Below are positions 8,449 to 16,311 of a stretch of DNA of 64,000 nt, piece by piece. The stretch spans positions 1,957,108 to 2,021,107 of the forward strand of contig CATOSD010000001.1 of the NCBI GenBank assembly GCA_951812395.1, written 5' to 3'. The notes under the pieces were generated by a model. The model was not told the origin of the DNA. It did not search any database and saw nothing but the letters and a program-made list of their open reading frames with translations. The translations under genes were made by a program, and so were the position numbers. The DNA is from an uncultured Dehalococcoidia bacterium (lineage in GTDB: Bacteria; Chloroflexota; Dehalococcoidia; Lucifugimonadales; CATOSD01). Every line of letters begins with the position of its first letter. Position 1 is the first letter of the stretch.

Positions 8449-9435
8449 ATGTTCACACACGTTCTCGTGCCCCTGGACGGCACGGACCTTGCCGAGGGCA
8501 TTCTGCCCTACGTCGTGCGAATAGCCCGCGGCGCGGGCGCACGCATTACGCTTCTCACGGTGGTAGACCCGGATATGCTTGAAGTCCCCGGCACGCTCAG
8601 GGGCGAATCGTCCGGCCGAGGTGTGCCCGCCGACGAGCGCGCGCAGGCCCGGGTGCGCCGCCACGAGGAGAGCGGGCCGTTCTTGCAGCAGATCCTGGAG
8701 AACGTGGAGCGGCGCGCCGAGGCGAGCCTGCGGGAGGTCGCCGATGGGCTGCGGGAGCAGGGTGTCGAGGCCGACGTCAAGATCGTGCTCGGCACACCGG
8801 CCGAGCAGATAGTGACCTTCGCCGAGGACGAGGGGTGCGACCTAATCGCCATGTCCACGCACGGCAGGAACCTGATAGCGCGGGGCGTGCTGGGCAGCGT
8901 GACGGACAAGGTAATCCACTCGGTGAGCGTTCCCGTGCTCACGATTACGCCCGAGCGCGCGCGACGGTATCACCAGGACCCGGACGCCGAGATGACCCGT
9001 CTGCTGGCCCCGCTGGACGGATCGGATCTGGCGGAGAGCGTGCTGCCATACGTGGAGAGACTGGCGTTGTCGATGTCGCTGAGGGTGACGCTGGTGAAAG
9101 CGCTCAGGCTGGACAACAGCTCGTCGGCGTATCTGGAGGGGATGGCGTACGCGACGGACGCGAAGATCCAGTTGGAGGTGGAGCAGGAGTCTGCCGAGTA
9201 CCTGGGGGAGATTGCGGCGGGGTTGAGGGAGAAGGGCGTTCAGGTGGACACGAGGGTGATTCTGGGCACGCCGGCGTCCGCCATCGCGGACTACTCGCAC
9301 GAGATCGACTGCGACGTGATAGCGATGGCGACGCACGGGCGATCCGGCGTTTCGCGTTGGGTGCTGGGCAGCGTGACGGAGACGCTGGTGCGGACGAGCG
9401 GGAATCCGGTGTTGGTGGTGCCGCCGGGGGTGTAG
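8449..9435 (+). CDS. Tandem universal stress protein (two UspA domains)
   Basis: The 328-residue product has two UspA-type alpha/beta domains. Domain 1 (about 1-165) starts MFTHVLVPLDGTDLAE and ends with the nucleotide-binding pattern MSTHGRNLIARGVLGSVTDKV and SVPVLTI. Domain 2 (about 180-328) starts LLAPLDGSDLAESVLPY and ends MATHGRSGVSRWVLGSVTET and NPVLVV. Both carry the G-x2-G-x9-G(S/T) ATP-binding signature, so both lobes are probably ATP-type. Its role is general stress tolerance; no specific partner is evident. An AGGAG precedes the start (about 8434). Confidence 0.93.
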   Translation: MFTHVLVPLDGTDLAEGILPYVVRIARGAGARITLLTVVDPDMLEVPGTLRGESSGRGVPADERAQARVRRHEESGPFLQQILENVERRAEASLREVADGLREQGVEADVKIVLGTPAEQIVTFAEDEGCDLIAMSTHGRNLIARGVLGSVTDKVIHSVSVPVLTITPERARRYHQDPDAEMTRLLAPLDGSDLAESVLPYVERLALSMSLRVTLVKALRLDNSSSAYLEGMAYATDAKIQLEVEQESAEYLGEIAAGLREKGVQVDTRVILGTPASAIADYSHEIDCDVIAMATHGRSGVSRWVLGSVTETLVRTSGNPVLVVPPGV

Positions 9436-9444
9436 GGGGTTCTT

Positions 9445-9545
9445 CCAACCTCACCCTAGCCCTCTCCAATCAAGGGCGATGGGACTCGCGGATGCCCCTA
9501 CCATCCTCTCCCACCGCCGGGCGGGTTTGAATCCCACCCCTACCA
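9445..9545. repeat. Degenerate REP-like repeat and GCCCCTACC motifs
   Basis: CTCACCCTAGCCCTCTCC-AATCAAGGGCGATGGGACT at about 9450-9487 is a diverged REP copy. It is followed by GATGCCCCTACCATCC and CCCACCCCTACCACG, similar to motifs in the 2.8-2.9 kb gap. Confidence 0.55.
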
Positions 9546-9574
9546 CGCACAGTTAGTGCACTTTCCGACGCCCC

Positions 9575-11023
9575 TTACTCGCGCGACAGGAAGTTGCGCA
9601 CGCGGTTCTTGGGGGGTTCTGTGTCGTAGATGGTGTAGAGGGCGCTGGCCATGCGTGTGGGGTCGCCGAAGAAGAAGCGTTCGTAGAGCACCTGGCGCGA
9701 GCCGAACGCGCTGCAGGCGATGTCCCACGCGAGGCGGAAGAGCCGAACGCGCTCCTCGCCGGTGGCCGTGCCGGTCGACAGGTAGCGCTCGAGGTCGGGC
9801 TCAAGGTCGCTCGCGAAGTCGGCCTCGGCTGGCAGCGCCATCAGGCTGCTCGAACCCAGCAGTTGCAGTATCTCGACCATGCGTGGGTACATGCGCGGGA
9901 AGAGGTTACGGGCGACGTCCAGCGGCATGCGGGCGGGACAGGTGACACCCCAGTCGTCCGGGGCGGCGTCGGCCTCGGACGCGCGGAGGCAGGCGCGCAT
10001 CACCTCGAGGTCCAGGATGATCTCGGCTATGCGCTCCTGGACCTGCGGGGACTGTTCGGAGCCCAGCGTCTCGGCCACGAGGCACGCCACTCCCAGCACG
10101 AACTCGGCCTTGGCGACGTTCTTGACGACGACCTGGTGCATCATGTGGACGACGGCGCTGGTGGCGGCGTAGCAGGAGTTGGCGAGCTCGACGTCGTCGA
10201 GCAGGAAGAGCCGCTCCCAGGGCACGAGGACGTCGTCGAAGAAGACGATGGCGTCCATCTCCTCGAAGCGTGAACCGAGAGGGTGGTCGAAGTGCGACCT
10301 GCCCAGGTCGAAGCTCTCGCGGCAGATGAACCTGAGGCCCGGCTGTCCGCAGGGTATGGCGAACGACAGCGCGAACTGTTCGGCGCCTGGGCCGGCGCGG
10401 AGCACGGTAGAGGGCGCGACGATGATCTCGTCAGAGATTGGGCCGAGCGTGGCCAGGACGCGCGCGCCTCGGACGATTACGCCCGCGTCCGTCTCGCGGA
10501 CCGCGCGCAGCGAGACCTCCTCGTCGGTGCCCATGGTGGCCTGCGGCGAGCGGGTGCGGCGCACGTTCACGAGGGTGTGGGTGAGCGCGAGGTCGTTTTC
10601 GCGGACGTGCTCGTAGTAGCGGCGGATGTTCCGGGAGAACTCCGGGCGGTTTCGGGCGAAGAAGTCGGAGGCGGCGGCCTGCGCCATAAGGCTGCCGTTG
10701 AGGTAGTCGGGAGTGCGGCCCATCATGCCGCCGCTGTACCTCGCCCAGTGGGCCATCATGCGGCTGCGGCGCTCCAGATCGTGCTGGGAGCGCGGCGTGA
10801 GGAACGACAGGCCGACGTCGTCGCCGGTGGTGGGGGACAGGTAGGTCATCTCGGGCCTGAGCTCGGGGGTGAGCTGCATGTCGTAGAGCGCCGCAAGGGA
10901 GCGCGCACCGCGGCGAAAGGCCGGGTGGGACGTCACGTCGTCCACGCGCTCGCCGTCGATCCAGACCTCGCGTTCTGCCTCGCGCAGGCCCTCCAGGTAC
11001 TGCTCGCCTCCGCGTGCGGGCAT
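9575..11023 (-). CDS. 4-hydroxyphenylacetate 3-hydroxylase (HpaB) family FADH2-dependent monooxygenase
   Basis: The 482-residue product has the HpaB/HpaH architecture: an N-terminal helical domain with YLEGLREAEREVWIDGERVDDVTSHPAF, a middle domain with RTPDYLNGSLMAQAAASDFFARNRPEF, and a C-terminal acyl-CoA-dehydrogenase-like helical domain. Such enzymes hydroxylate phenols using FADH2 from a partner reductase, though relatives also act as dehydratases; the substrate cannot be read. Length matches the family (about 480-520). The ATG at 11023 is preceded by a clear AGGAGG; a start 180 bp further upstream is open but has no family sequence. No reductase gene is nearby. Confidence 0.87.
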   Translation of the reverse strand: MPARGGEQYLEGLREAEREVWIDGERVDDVTSHPAFRRGARSLAALYDMQLTPELRPEMTYLSPTTGDDVGLSFLTPRSQHDLERRSRMMAHWARYSGGMMGRTPDYLNGSLMAQAAASDFFARNRPEFSRNIRRYYEHVRENDLALTHTLVNVRRTRSPQATMGTDEEVSLRAVRETDAGVIVRGARVLATLGPISDEIIVAPSTVLRAGPGAEQFALSFAIPCGQPGLRFICRESFDLGRSHFDHPLGSRFEEMDAIVFFDDVLVPWERLFLLDDVELANSCYAATSAVVHMMHQVVVKNVAKAEFVLGVACLVAETLGSEQSPQVQERIAEIILDLEVMRACLRASEADAAPDDWGVTCPARMPLDVARNLFPRMYPRMVEILQLLGSSSLMALPAEADFASDLEPDLERYLSTGTATGEERVRLFRLAWDIACSAFGSRQVLYERFFFGDPTRMASALYTIYDTEPPKNRVRNFLSRE

Positions 11024-11182
11024 GGCCGCCTCCTGCTCGATTGGCCGCGCCGCGCCGGTTGTGTGACGCGACGGGGTCGGGTGTCTACGCGCGGGAGTGT
11101 ACCAACGGGGGCACGGCGAGTCCAGCGAGAGAGGCGGTTGGTGGTCAGGTCGATGATGCGGGTCTGACCGAGAGGCCTTCAG

Positions 11183-11246
11183 CCCCATCCCCGTGTCGAG
11201 CACGGGGCAGGCTGTAGCCTTCCCCCTTCAAGGAGGAAGGGACTTT
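11183..11246. repeat. REP-like repeat, long variant
   Basis: CCCATCCCCGTGTCGAGCACGGGGCAGG followed by CTTCCCCCTTCAAGGAGGAAGGGACT; two nested hairpins, same arrangement as at 7351 and 15295. Confidence 0.7.
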
Positions 11247-11382
11247 GAAAACACGCCGGGGCGGGTAAGATGGTTGGTACGGCGGGCAAAGTGGCCGCGG
11301 GGCGTTTTGACGGCTCCGCCGTTACGCTGCTACACTCGCCGCCACCGCGGAAGACGCGGAATTTCCGGCGAGGTGCGAATGG

Positions 11383-11670
11383 ATGATAGGCGTGTTGACA
11401 CACCACTGGGCGAAGGGGGACAGGGTGGAGGAGGCCAAGCGGCTGCTGGACGGCAACGGCCTGGCCCAGAGCAGGGCTCCGGGCTACCGCTCGCGCCAGA
11501 CGTTGATCTCGCTGAGCGATCCGACGAAGATAACGAGCATCGTCGTCTGGGACAGCAACGAGATTTACGACGCCTGGCGGGCCAGCCCGGAGCGGGCGAC
11601 GGCCATGGCGGGGGCTGAGGAGCTTTGGGCGCGGCCGCCGGAGTCGGAGCGGTTCGAGGTGGCCGGCTAG
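11383..11670 (+). CDS. Small ABM-like (dimeric alpha-beta barrel) protein
   Basis: The 95-residue product looks like a ferredoxin-like dimeric alpha-beta barrel of the antibiotic-biosynthesis-monooxygenase/stress-responsive group. It has a first strand GVLTHHWAK, a helix RVEEAKRLLDGNG, SRAPGYRSRQTLISLSDPTKITSIVVWDSNEIYDAWRASPER and a final helix. The W-x(5)-Y-DAWRASPE pattern is typical of such monooxygenases. It sits between the divergent HpaB-type gene and the UGSC gene, with which it converges (21-bp gap). A catalytic role is not certain. Confidence 0.7.
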   Translation: MIGVLTHHWAKGDRVEEAKRLLDGNGLAQSRAPGYRSRQTLISLSDPTKITSIVVWDSNEIYDAWRASPERATAMAGAEELWARPPESERFEVAG

Positions 11671-11691
11671 CCGCGCCCTGTCTTGCGTCGT

Positions 11692-12234
11692 CTATTCCTT
11701 GGCGAGCAGAATCTGCAGCACCTCGGGGGCGGCGCGCACGGCGCGCTCGCGGAGGACGTCGTCGGGGAGGCTGCCCAGCGGGTGGGGCACCACCACGAAG
11801 GGATAGTCGGGTATACCGCCGATCTTGGACATCGCCTTACCGCTCGACACAAACGGCTCGGTGCAGATGACCGCCGCGGGGACTCCGTTCTTCTCGAACT
11901 CGATTCCGTCGTGCACACTGCACGATGAGCAGGAGCCTCAATCACCCGACGCGGTGATCACCACATCGCACTCCTCGATCATCTCGTCCATGATGTGCTT
12001 GGGGCAGGGTCGCGAGGCGTTGCCCTTGTTGCGGACCACCACGCTTTTGAAGTCGTAGCGGTCGGCGAGAATCTCCTGGACCATCTCCAGGATCTCGGGG
12101 GAGTTGTGCTTGCCGTTGGCGAGCAGCCCCACCACCGTGCCGTCGAGCGTCTCGGGGCGGGGAGCGACTACCGCGTTGACGGGAATCGGCTCGACCGTGG
12201 GGTCCAGCACTTGCAACCTGGTTGCCGTAGCCAT
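11692..12234 (-). CDS. UGSC-family selenoprotein (in-frame UGA read as selenocysteine)
   Basis: A 180-residue protein is encoded if the in-frame TGA at 11940-11938 is read as selenocysteine. Residues around it are VVITASGD-U-GSCSSCSVHDG, the hallmark U-G-S-C motif of the UGSC (seleno)protein family. Downstream, GVPAAVICTEPF and PFVVVPHPLGSLPDDVL resemble the selenoenzyme subunits of glycine and proline reductases (GrdB/PrdB type), suggesting a reductive role; this link is my inference. The frame continues in phase on both sides of the TGA without a frameshift. The ATG at 12234 follows AAGGAGGG. A bacterial SECIS-like hairpin begins 12 nt after the UGA. It is divergent from another candidate selenoprotein gene 134 bp away. 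Confidence 0.9.
11909..11925 (-). promoter_or_regulatory. Candidate bacterial SECIS hairpin of the UGSC gene
   Basis: Reading the minus strand, TCGTGCA-GTG-TGCACGA forms a perfect 7-bp stem with loop GUG. The first loop G lies 20 nt after the UGA. This meets the published general features of bacterial SECIS elements: a hairpin inside the coding region just downstream of UGA, with a small apical loop having G in its first positions. Confidence 0.75.
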
Positions 12235-12368
12235 AGATGGGCCCTCCTTGCTGGCTTCGTGCGTTTGCCGGTTGGTTGCCTATTATTGCGCGAACGGGGC
12301 CGGATGGCAAGCACTTTTGCGGCAACGGGTGTCGTGCTACCATGTCGGCAAGTTGGCAAGGAGGCAAA
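12235..12368. promoter_or_regulatory. Divergent promoter region shared by two candidate selenoprotein genes
   Basis: The 134-bp spacer separates the two divergent starts (12234 minus, 12369 plus). Both genes have strong Shine-Dalgarno sequences at its edges: AAGGAGGG for the minus gene and AAGGAGG (12358-12364) for the plus gene. No clear -10/-35 boxes or operator can be assigned by eye. Confidence 0.5.
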
Positions 12369-13013
12369 ATGATGTCCGACGCGCTCGATTACGGTCCTGT
12401 GAAGGTCACTTTCTGGTACGACTACATTTGACCTTGGTGCTACGTCGGCCTGGAGAGGGTCGACAGGTTGGCGGAGGAGTTCGACGTAACCGTCGAGGGC
12501 AAGGCGTTTCTGCTGCGGCCCGACATTCCTAAGGAGGGGCGTAAGAGGTCGCTGACGCCCGAGGAGCAGGGAGGCTCGCTGAACGAGCCGCTGGGGTCCT
12601 ACGCCGAGGAGGCGGGGCTGGTGATGCGCCGCTTTCCGCTGACGCCGTACACGCAGTACGCGCTTGAGGCGAGCGAGTACGCGAAGGAGTACGGGCAGTT
12701 CGACCCGGTACACCGCGCTCTCTACCGGGCCTACTGGGAGGACGGGCAGGACCTGGGAGACTTCGCGGTGCTGGAGCGCGTGGCGGGCGACTGCGGGCTG
12801 GACTGGCCGGAGCTGCGCGACCGGCTGGAGTCACGGTACTACGAGACGGTCATCGCAAACCAGTTCCAGGAGGGGCTGAACCTGGGCATCAATGGCATTC
12901 CCGGCTTTCTTATGGGAAACATCTTGTTTACGGGAGCGCGTCCCTACAGCGTGTTCAGGGCGGTGATGGGCAAGTTGCGAGAGGCGGGCCAGCAGGGCGG
13001 GGCAAGGCCATGA
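12369..13013 (+). CDS. DsbA/FrnE-like selenoprotein with UPWC active site (in-frame UGA)
   Basis: A 214-residue thioredoxin-fold protein is encoded if the in-frame TGA at 12429-12431 (codon 21) is read as selenocysteine. The active site becomes YDYI-U-PWCYVGLE, matching the CPWCY motif of FrnE/2-hydroxychromene-2-carboxylate isomerase-like DsbA proteins, with Sec at the nucleophilic position. The rest is typical: a helical insertion, YETVIANQFQEGLNLGINGIPGFLMGN with the cis-Pro loop, and a final helix. Both ATGs at 12369 and 12372 follow AAGGAGG at 12358-12364. Starting instead at the TTG at 12468 would discard the active site. An 8-bp SECIS-like hairpin follows the UGA. It overlaps the next gene by 4 bp (ATGA). 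Confidence 0.9.
12444..12464 (+). promoter_or_regulatory. Candidate bacterial SECIS hairpin of the FrnE-like gene
   Basis: GTCGGCCT (12444-12451) pairs with GGGTCGAC (12457-12464), counting two G-U wobbles, around the loop GGAGA (12452-12456). The loop begins with GG 21 nt after the UGA, almost the same distance as in the neighbouring UGSC gene. Confidence 0.72.
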
Positions 13014-13783
13014 GGACGAACACGACCAAGGCCAAGCTCCAGGAGGGAGGCCACGCCATCGGCGCGATCATCGGCGGCTTCGCGCCGGACCTGGTGGAGC
13101 TGTTCGGCGCGATGGGGTTCGACTTCGTGATGATCGATTGCGAGCACGGCCCGATGTCGCTGTCCGAAGCGGAGCACATGACGCGGGCGGCCGAGGCGTT
13201 CGGCATCACGCCCATCGCTCGCATACCCGACCACGACGACGCGACCATACTACGTTTTCTGGACCGGGGACTGCAGGGCATCATCGTGCCGCACGTGAAC
13301 ACGCGGGAGCAGGCGGAGGGGATCGCGAGAGCCGCTCGCTACTACCCGCAGGGGCATCGCGGCGTTGGTGGCGGGCGCGCGCACGACTACGGAATCGGCG
13401 TGGGGCGCGACGAGTCCACGCGTCACGTGAATGAGCAGACGCTTGTGGTGTGCATGATCGAGGAGACGGAGGCGGTCGAGAACCTGGACGATATTCTGAC
13501 GACGCCGGGCGTGGACGTGCTGCACGTGGCCGCCGGGGACCTGGGCCAGAGCATGGGCAACCCCGGGCCGCGCGAGGTGCGGCGATTGATGGGCGAGACG
13601 ATCCCGCGAATCCGGGCGGGCGGCAAGTTCGCCGGCGCGGGCGGCAACAACCCTGGCGACGTGGCCGGTGTGGCGGAGTTCATCCGCCTGGGCGCGAACT
13701 TCGTGACGATCTCGGCGCACGGCCTGCTACGCTTGGGCGCAGAGGGTTTCATGGAGACGCTGCGGGGCGAACTGGGGGAGTAG
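13010..13783 (+). CDS. HpcH/HpaI-family aldolase/citrate lyase
   Basis: The 257-residue product belongs to the HpcH/HpaI class II (metal-dependent) aldolases such as 2,4-dihydroxyhept-2-ene-1,7-dioate aldolase. Visible motifs are GFDFVMIDCEHGPMS, the substrate loop PIARIPDHDDATILRFLDRGLQGIIVPHV, then VVCMIEETEAVENLDDIL with the metal-binding Glu, and VDVLHVAAGDLGQSMG with the second acidic ligand. It is a TIM barrel cleaving 4-hydroxy-2-oxo acids to pyruvate or oxalacetate plus an aldehyde. It is translationally coupled to the selenoprotein upstream (start inside ATGA), implying a shared pathway. Confidence 0.9.
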   Translation: MRTNTTKAKLQEGGHAIGAIIGGFAPDLVELFGAMGFDFVMIDCEHGPMSLSEAEHMTRAAEAFGITPIARIPDHDDATILRFLDRGLQGIIVPHVNTREQAEGIARAARYYPQGHRGVGGGRAHDYGIGVGRDESTRHVNEQTLVVCMIEETEAVENLDDILTTPGVDVLHVAAGDLGQSMGNPGPREVRRLMGETIPRIRAGGKFAGAGGNNPGDVAGVAEFIRLGANFVTISAHGLLRLGAEGFMETLRGELGE

Positions 13784-13789
13784 GGGAGC

Positions 13790-14164
13790 ATGGGAACGTT
13801 TAGCGTAGACGTGGAGATTGGCGACCCAGAGGGGCGGGAGTTCGTGGTGGTCAATGCGCTGGTGGACACCTGCGCCACCTACTCCGCTGTGCCGGCGAGC
13901 CTTCTGAGCCGGTTGGGCGTGGAGCCTCGCGACGACCGGCGGTTCAACCTCGCCGACGGGAGATTTACGTGGCTGCCTGTGGGCGAGACCACCATGCGCC
14001 TCGTCGGTAAGGAATGGACTGTGCCAGTGATTTTTTCTCCAGAGGACACCAGGCCTTTGTTGGGAGCCACAGCCTTGGAAATCTTTAGCCTTGTCGTGGA
14101 CCCAAACGAGCGCAGACTGGTTTCCAGCAATGCCTTGCTAATGCAGGCGACGGGTACCGAGTAA
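13790..14164 (+). CDS. Retropepsin-like aspartyl protease-fold protein
   Basis: The 124-residue product resembles the small bacterial aspartyl protease family (retropepsin-like, clan AA). It has ALVDTCATYSAVPASLLSRLGV, where the family has D-T-G-A-T/S, then GETTMRLVGKEWTVPVIF, and PLLGATALEIFSLVVDP, the ILG-like second conserved segment. The canonical Gly after Asp-Thr is Cys here, so proteolytic activity is uncertain. It starts 6 bp after the aldolase gene and is probably in the same transcript. Confidence 0.78.
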   Translation: MGTFSVDVEIGDPEGREFVVVNALVDTCATYSAVPASLLSRLGVEPRDDRRFNLADGRFTWLPVGETTMRLVGKEWTVPVIFSPEDTRPLLGATALEIFSLVVDPNERRLVSSNALLMQATGTE

Positions 14165-14239
14165 CCGGCTTTGCCACTGAACATCGCGGCCCCTTGCCGC
14201 TTGGTTAAACCATTTCCTGAACCGTTGTAGGAGCACAAT

Positions 14240-15265
14240 ATGAGTACACAACCGCTTACGTCCGACCGGTTGGAGTTCGACGAGGCAATCGACGTCATCG
14301 AGGCGTACTACGAGCGCGGCTGGACCGACGGTCTGCCGATTGTGCCGCCGACCGTCGGCAGGGTGCGCCAGTTCGTCGAATACGTGGGGCGGTCGCCGTC
14401 CGAGATCGTGGGCGCCGAGCCGACCAAGGGCCGCGTCATCACGCTGGAGAAGGTGGCGATAAACGCTGTTATGGCTGGTTGCCTTCCCGAGCACTTTCCG
14501 GTGGTGCTGGCCGCCATCGAGGCGATGAGCGAGCCGCAGTTCAACCTGCACGCCATGACGGTGAGCACCATGGGAGCAGCGGTGCTGGTCGTCGTCAACG
14601 GCGCTATCGCGAGAGACATCGGCATGAACTCCGGGGTCAGCGTGTTTGGTCCAGGACACCGCCCCAATGCCGCCATTGGGCGCGCCATCAGGCTGGTGAT
14701 CATCAACGTCACGGGCTCGGTTTCGGGCGTGCTGGACAAGGCGACACTGGGCCACGCGGGCAAGTACACCTGGTGCATTGCCGAGGCCGAGGACGTGAGT
14801 CCGTGGGCGCCGCTGCACGTGGACAGGGGTCTGTCCGACGGGGACAGCGCGGTGAGCGTGTTCGCCGGGCTTTCCCCCACACAGGTGAGTAACTCGCTCG
14901 GCCACGACCCGGCCACCATTCTAAACAGCTTCGGCGACGCGCTGTTCGCGGCCGGTCCCGGCCAGGGCGAGCTGGTGGTGGTGCTCTGCCCGGAGCACAT
15001 GGGCTACCTGTGGCAGCACGGCTGGAGCAAGCAGCAGGTGAAGGAGTTCCTGTTCGAGCGCTCGCGGCGCACCGCGTCGGAGTGGGTGACCGCCGGCGGC
15101 ATGGAGGGCGGCGCGGAGAGCGACGACCTTGTGGGCGTGGGCAGGAGCCCGGAGAGTTTTACCCTCGTGGTAGCCGGAGGCCCGGCGGGGGCGTTCTCGT
15201 CGATCATCCCACTGTGGGGCGGCGGTACAAATTCGCAGTCCGTCACGCGGCGCATCCCGGTGTAA
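14240..15265 (+). CDS. Conserved protein of unknown function near the UGSC selenoprotein
   Basis: I cannot name this 341-residue protein. It begins EFDEAIDVIEAYYERGWTDGLPIVPPTVGRVRQFV, contains GRVITLEKVAINAVMAGCLPEHFPVVLAAIEAM, a glycine/alanine-rich centre (MNSGVSVFGPGHRPNAAIGRAIRLVIINVTGS) and a C-terminal GGTNSQSVTRRIPV. No signal peptide, membrane span or metal motif is obvious; three Cys occur in separate contexts. It starts 75 bp after the protease-like gene, with AGGAG at about 14229-14233. Its closeness to the selenoprotein genes suggests a shared pathway, but that is only contextual. Confidence 0.75.
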   Translation: MSTQPLTSDRLEFDEAIDVIEAYYERGWTDGLPIVPPTVGRVRQFVEYVGRSPSEIVGAEPTKGRVITLEKVAINAVMAGCLPEHFPVVLAAIEAMSEPQFNLHAMTVSTMGAAVLVVVNGAIARDIGMNSGVSVFGPGHRPNAAIGRAIRLVIINVTGSVSGVLDKATLGHAGKYTWCIAEAEDVSPWAPLHVDRGLSDGDSAVSVFAGLSPTQVSNSLGHDPATILNSFGDALFAAGPGQGELVVVLCPEHMGYLWQHGWSKQQVKEFLFERSRRTASEWVTAGGMEGGAESDDLVGVGRSPESFTLVVAGGPAGAFSSIIPLWGGGTNSQSVTRRIPV

Positions 15266-15695
15266 GAGCTTATCCGACAATCCGGTCGTGGTCCCATCCC
15301 CGTATCGAGTGCGGGTCAGGCTCCAACCCTTTTGCAAGCTCAGGGCAGTCCCTTCCCCCTCGCAGAGGGAAGGGACTTGTCGGATAGGCTCTAGGCGGGG
15401 CGGACAGCCTCGTGGAGCGGTTCGATTACGGGTCTGGCCACCCTCGGGAGCCTACCTCTGGTACATCATCGATCCGGCGCGAGAAGTTGCCGCGGCCCTG
15501 AGTTGATACAGTATCGCGACATCGACACGAACTTGAGGTTTGTGTGTCGAGGACTCTTGTCACCTGGCTCGCTTGCGTCTAGTCTCCGGTAGAAGTCCAA
15601 GCAGCCCATGGTTGAGGCAAATGTGGCGCTGTGACAGTCTTTCAGCGCCCTCGACATGCTGGACGATCCGCCCCTCCGGCCTCGCACCCTCCTGA
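15266..15695. other. Intergenic region: long-variant REP repeat, then no recognisable gene
   Basis: 15288-15400 holds a REP-like unit (CCCATCCCCGTATCGAGTGCGGGTCAGG ... CCTTCCCCCTCGCAGAGGGAAGGGACT) flanked by TTATCCGACAA and its near-complement TTGTCGGATAGGCTCTA. From 15400 to 15695 I see no protein-family sequence on either strand. This is the last REP copy in the window. Confidence 0.55.
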
Positions 15696-16181
15696 TCAGC
15701 ACTCGTTGCGGGGCGGGCTTCGCCGGTAGGATACGGTGACTTCGCTGGGGGTAGTCTGCTCCCATTGTCTCTTGACTTCGAGCCTAAGAACTCCCTCACT
15801 CTCTGCGTTCAGGTTTCCTGAGAGGTCGGTGACGAGTCCCCACGTGCCTGCATGAAACTCTTCGCCGGGTTGAAAGTACCTGACTTCCACCTTTTCGGTA
15901 GCTGTGAGATCGAACGACAGCAACCAACATTTCTCCATCGGCACCTCGACGAAGTAGGGTTCGGCATAAAGCTTCTCTTCGTCCCAGAACACGGAGAAGC
16001 TGACGGTTTCAGAGGCTTCGCTTGTGGCAGTCGGTGAGGCGGATGAGGCGTCGGCGAGGTCGGCGCCATTTCCGCCGCAGGCGGCGAGCAAGGCCGCAAG
16101 CAGAATCAGGGCAATTGCGGGGAGGAGGACTGTTCCTATCTTTCGCAACAGGGTCGCCTTCACATTTGGAAAAGCATACAT
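15696..16181 (-). CDS. Small lipoprotein of unknown function
   Basis: The 161-residue product has a lipoprotein signal peptide: a basic start (MYAFPNVKATLLRKIG), a hydrophobic stretch VLLPAIALILLAALL and the lipobox LAAC (Cys about residue 34). A Ser/Thr/Ala-rich linker follows, then a short beta-rich domain (ETVSFSVFWDEEKLYAEPYFVEVPMEKCWLLSFDL). It is expected to be anchored outside the cytoplasmic membrane. No family was recognised. It is divergent from the membrane protein at 16312, with a 130-bp spacer. Confidence 0.75.
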   Translation of the reverse strand: MYAFPNVKATLLRKIGTVLLPAIALILLAALLAACGGNGADLADASSASPTATSEASETVSFSVFWDEEKLYAEPYFVEVPMEKCWLLSFDLTATEKVEVRYFQPGEEFHAGTWGLVTDLSGNLNAESEGVLRLEVKRQWEQTTPSEVTVSYRRSPPRNEC

Positions 16182-16311
16182 GGCAAATATTGGGTAGTAT
16201 AGTGGTTGAATCGATTGCTGAGAAGCCCCCGCCGATATGAAGCAGCTGTACTGTCGCTATCAAGCATAGGGGCACGCGAGAACCTGCGAGGAAGCAGAGA
16301 GAAGACAACCT

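Noticed and set aside
12468-13013. Shorter DsbA-like gene starting at TTG after the UGA
   Set aside because: It would lack the thioredoxin active site and the Shine-Dalgarno; the frame is continuous with the upstream ATG, so a selenoprotein is preferred.
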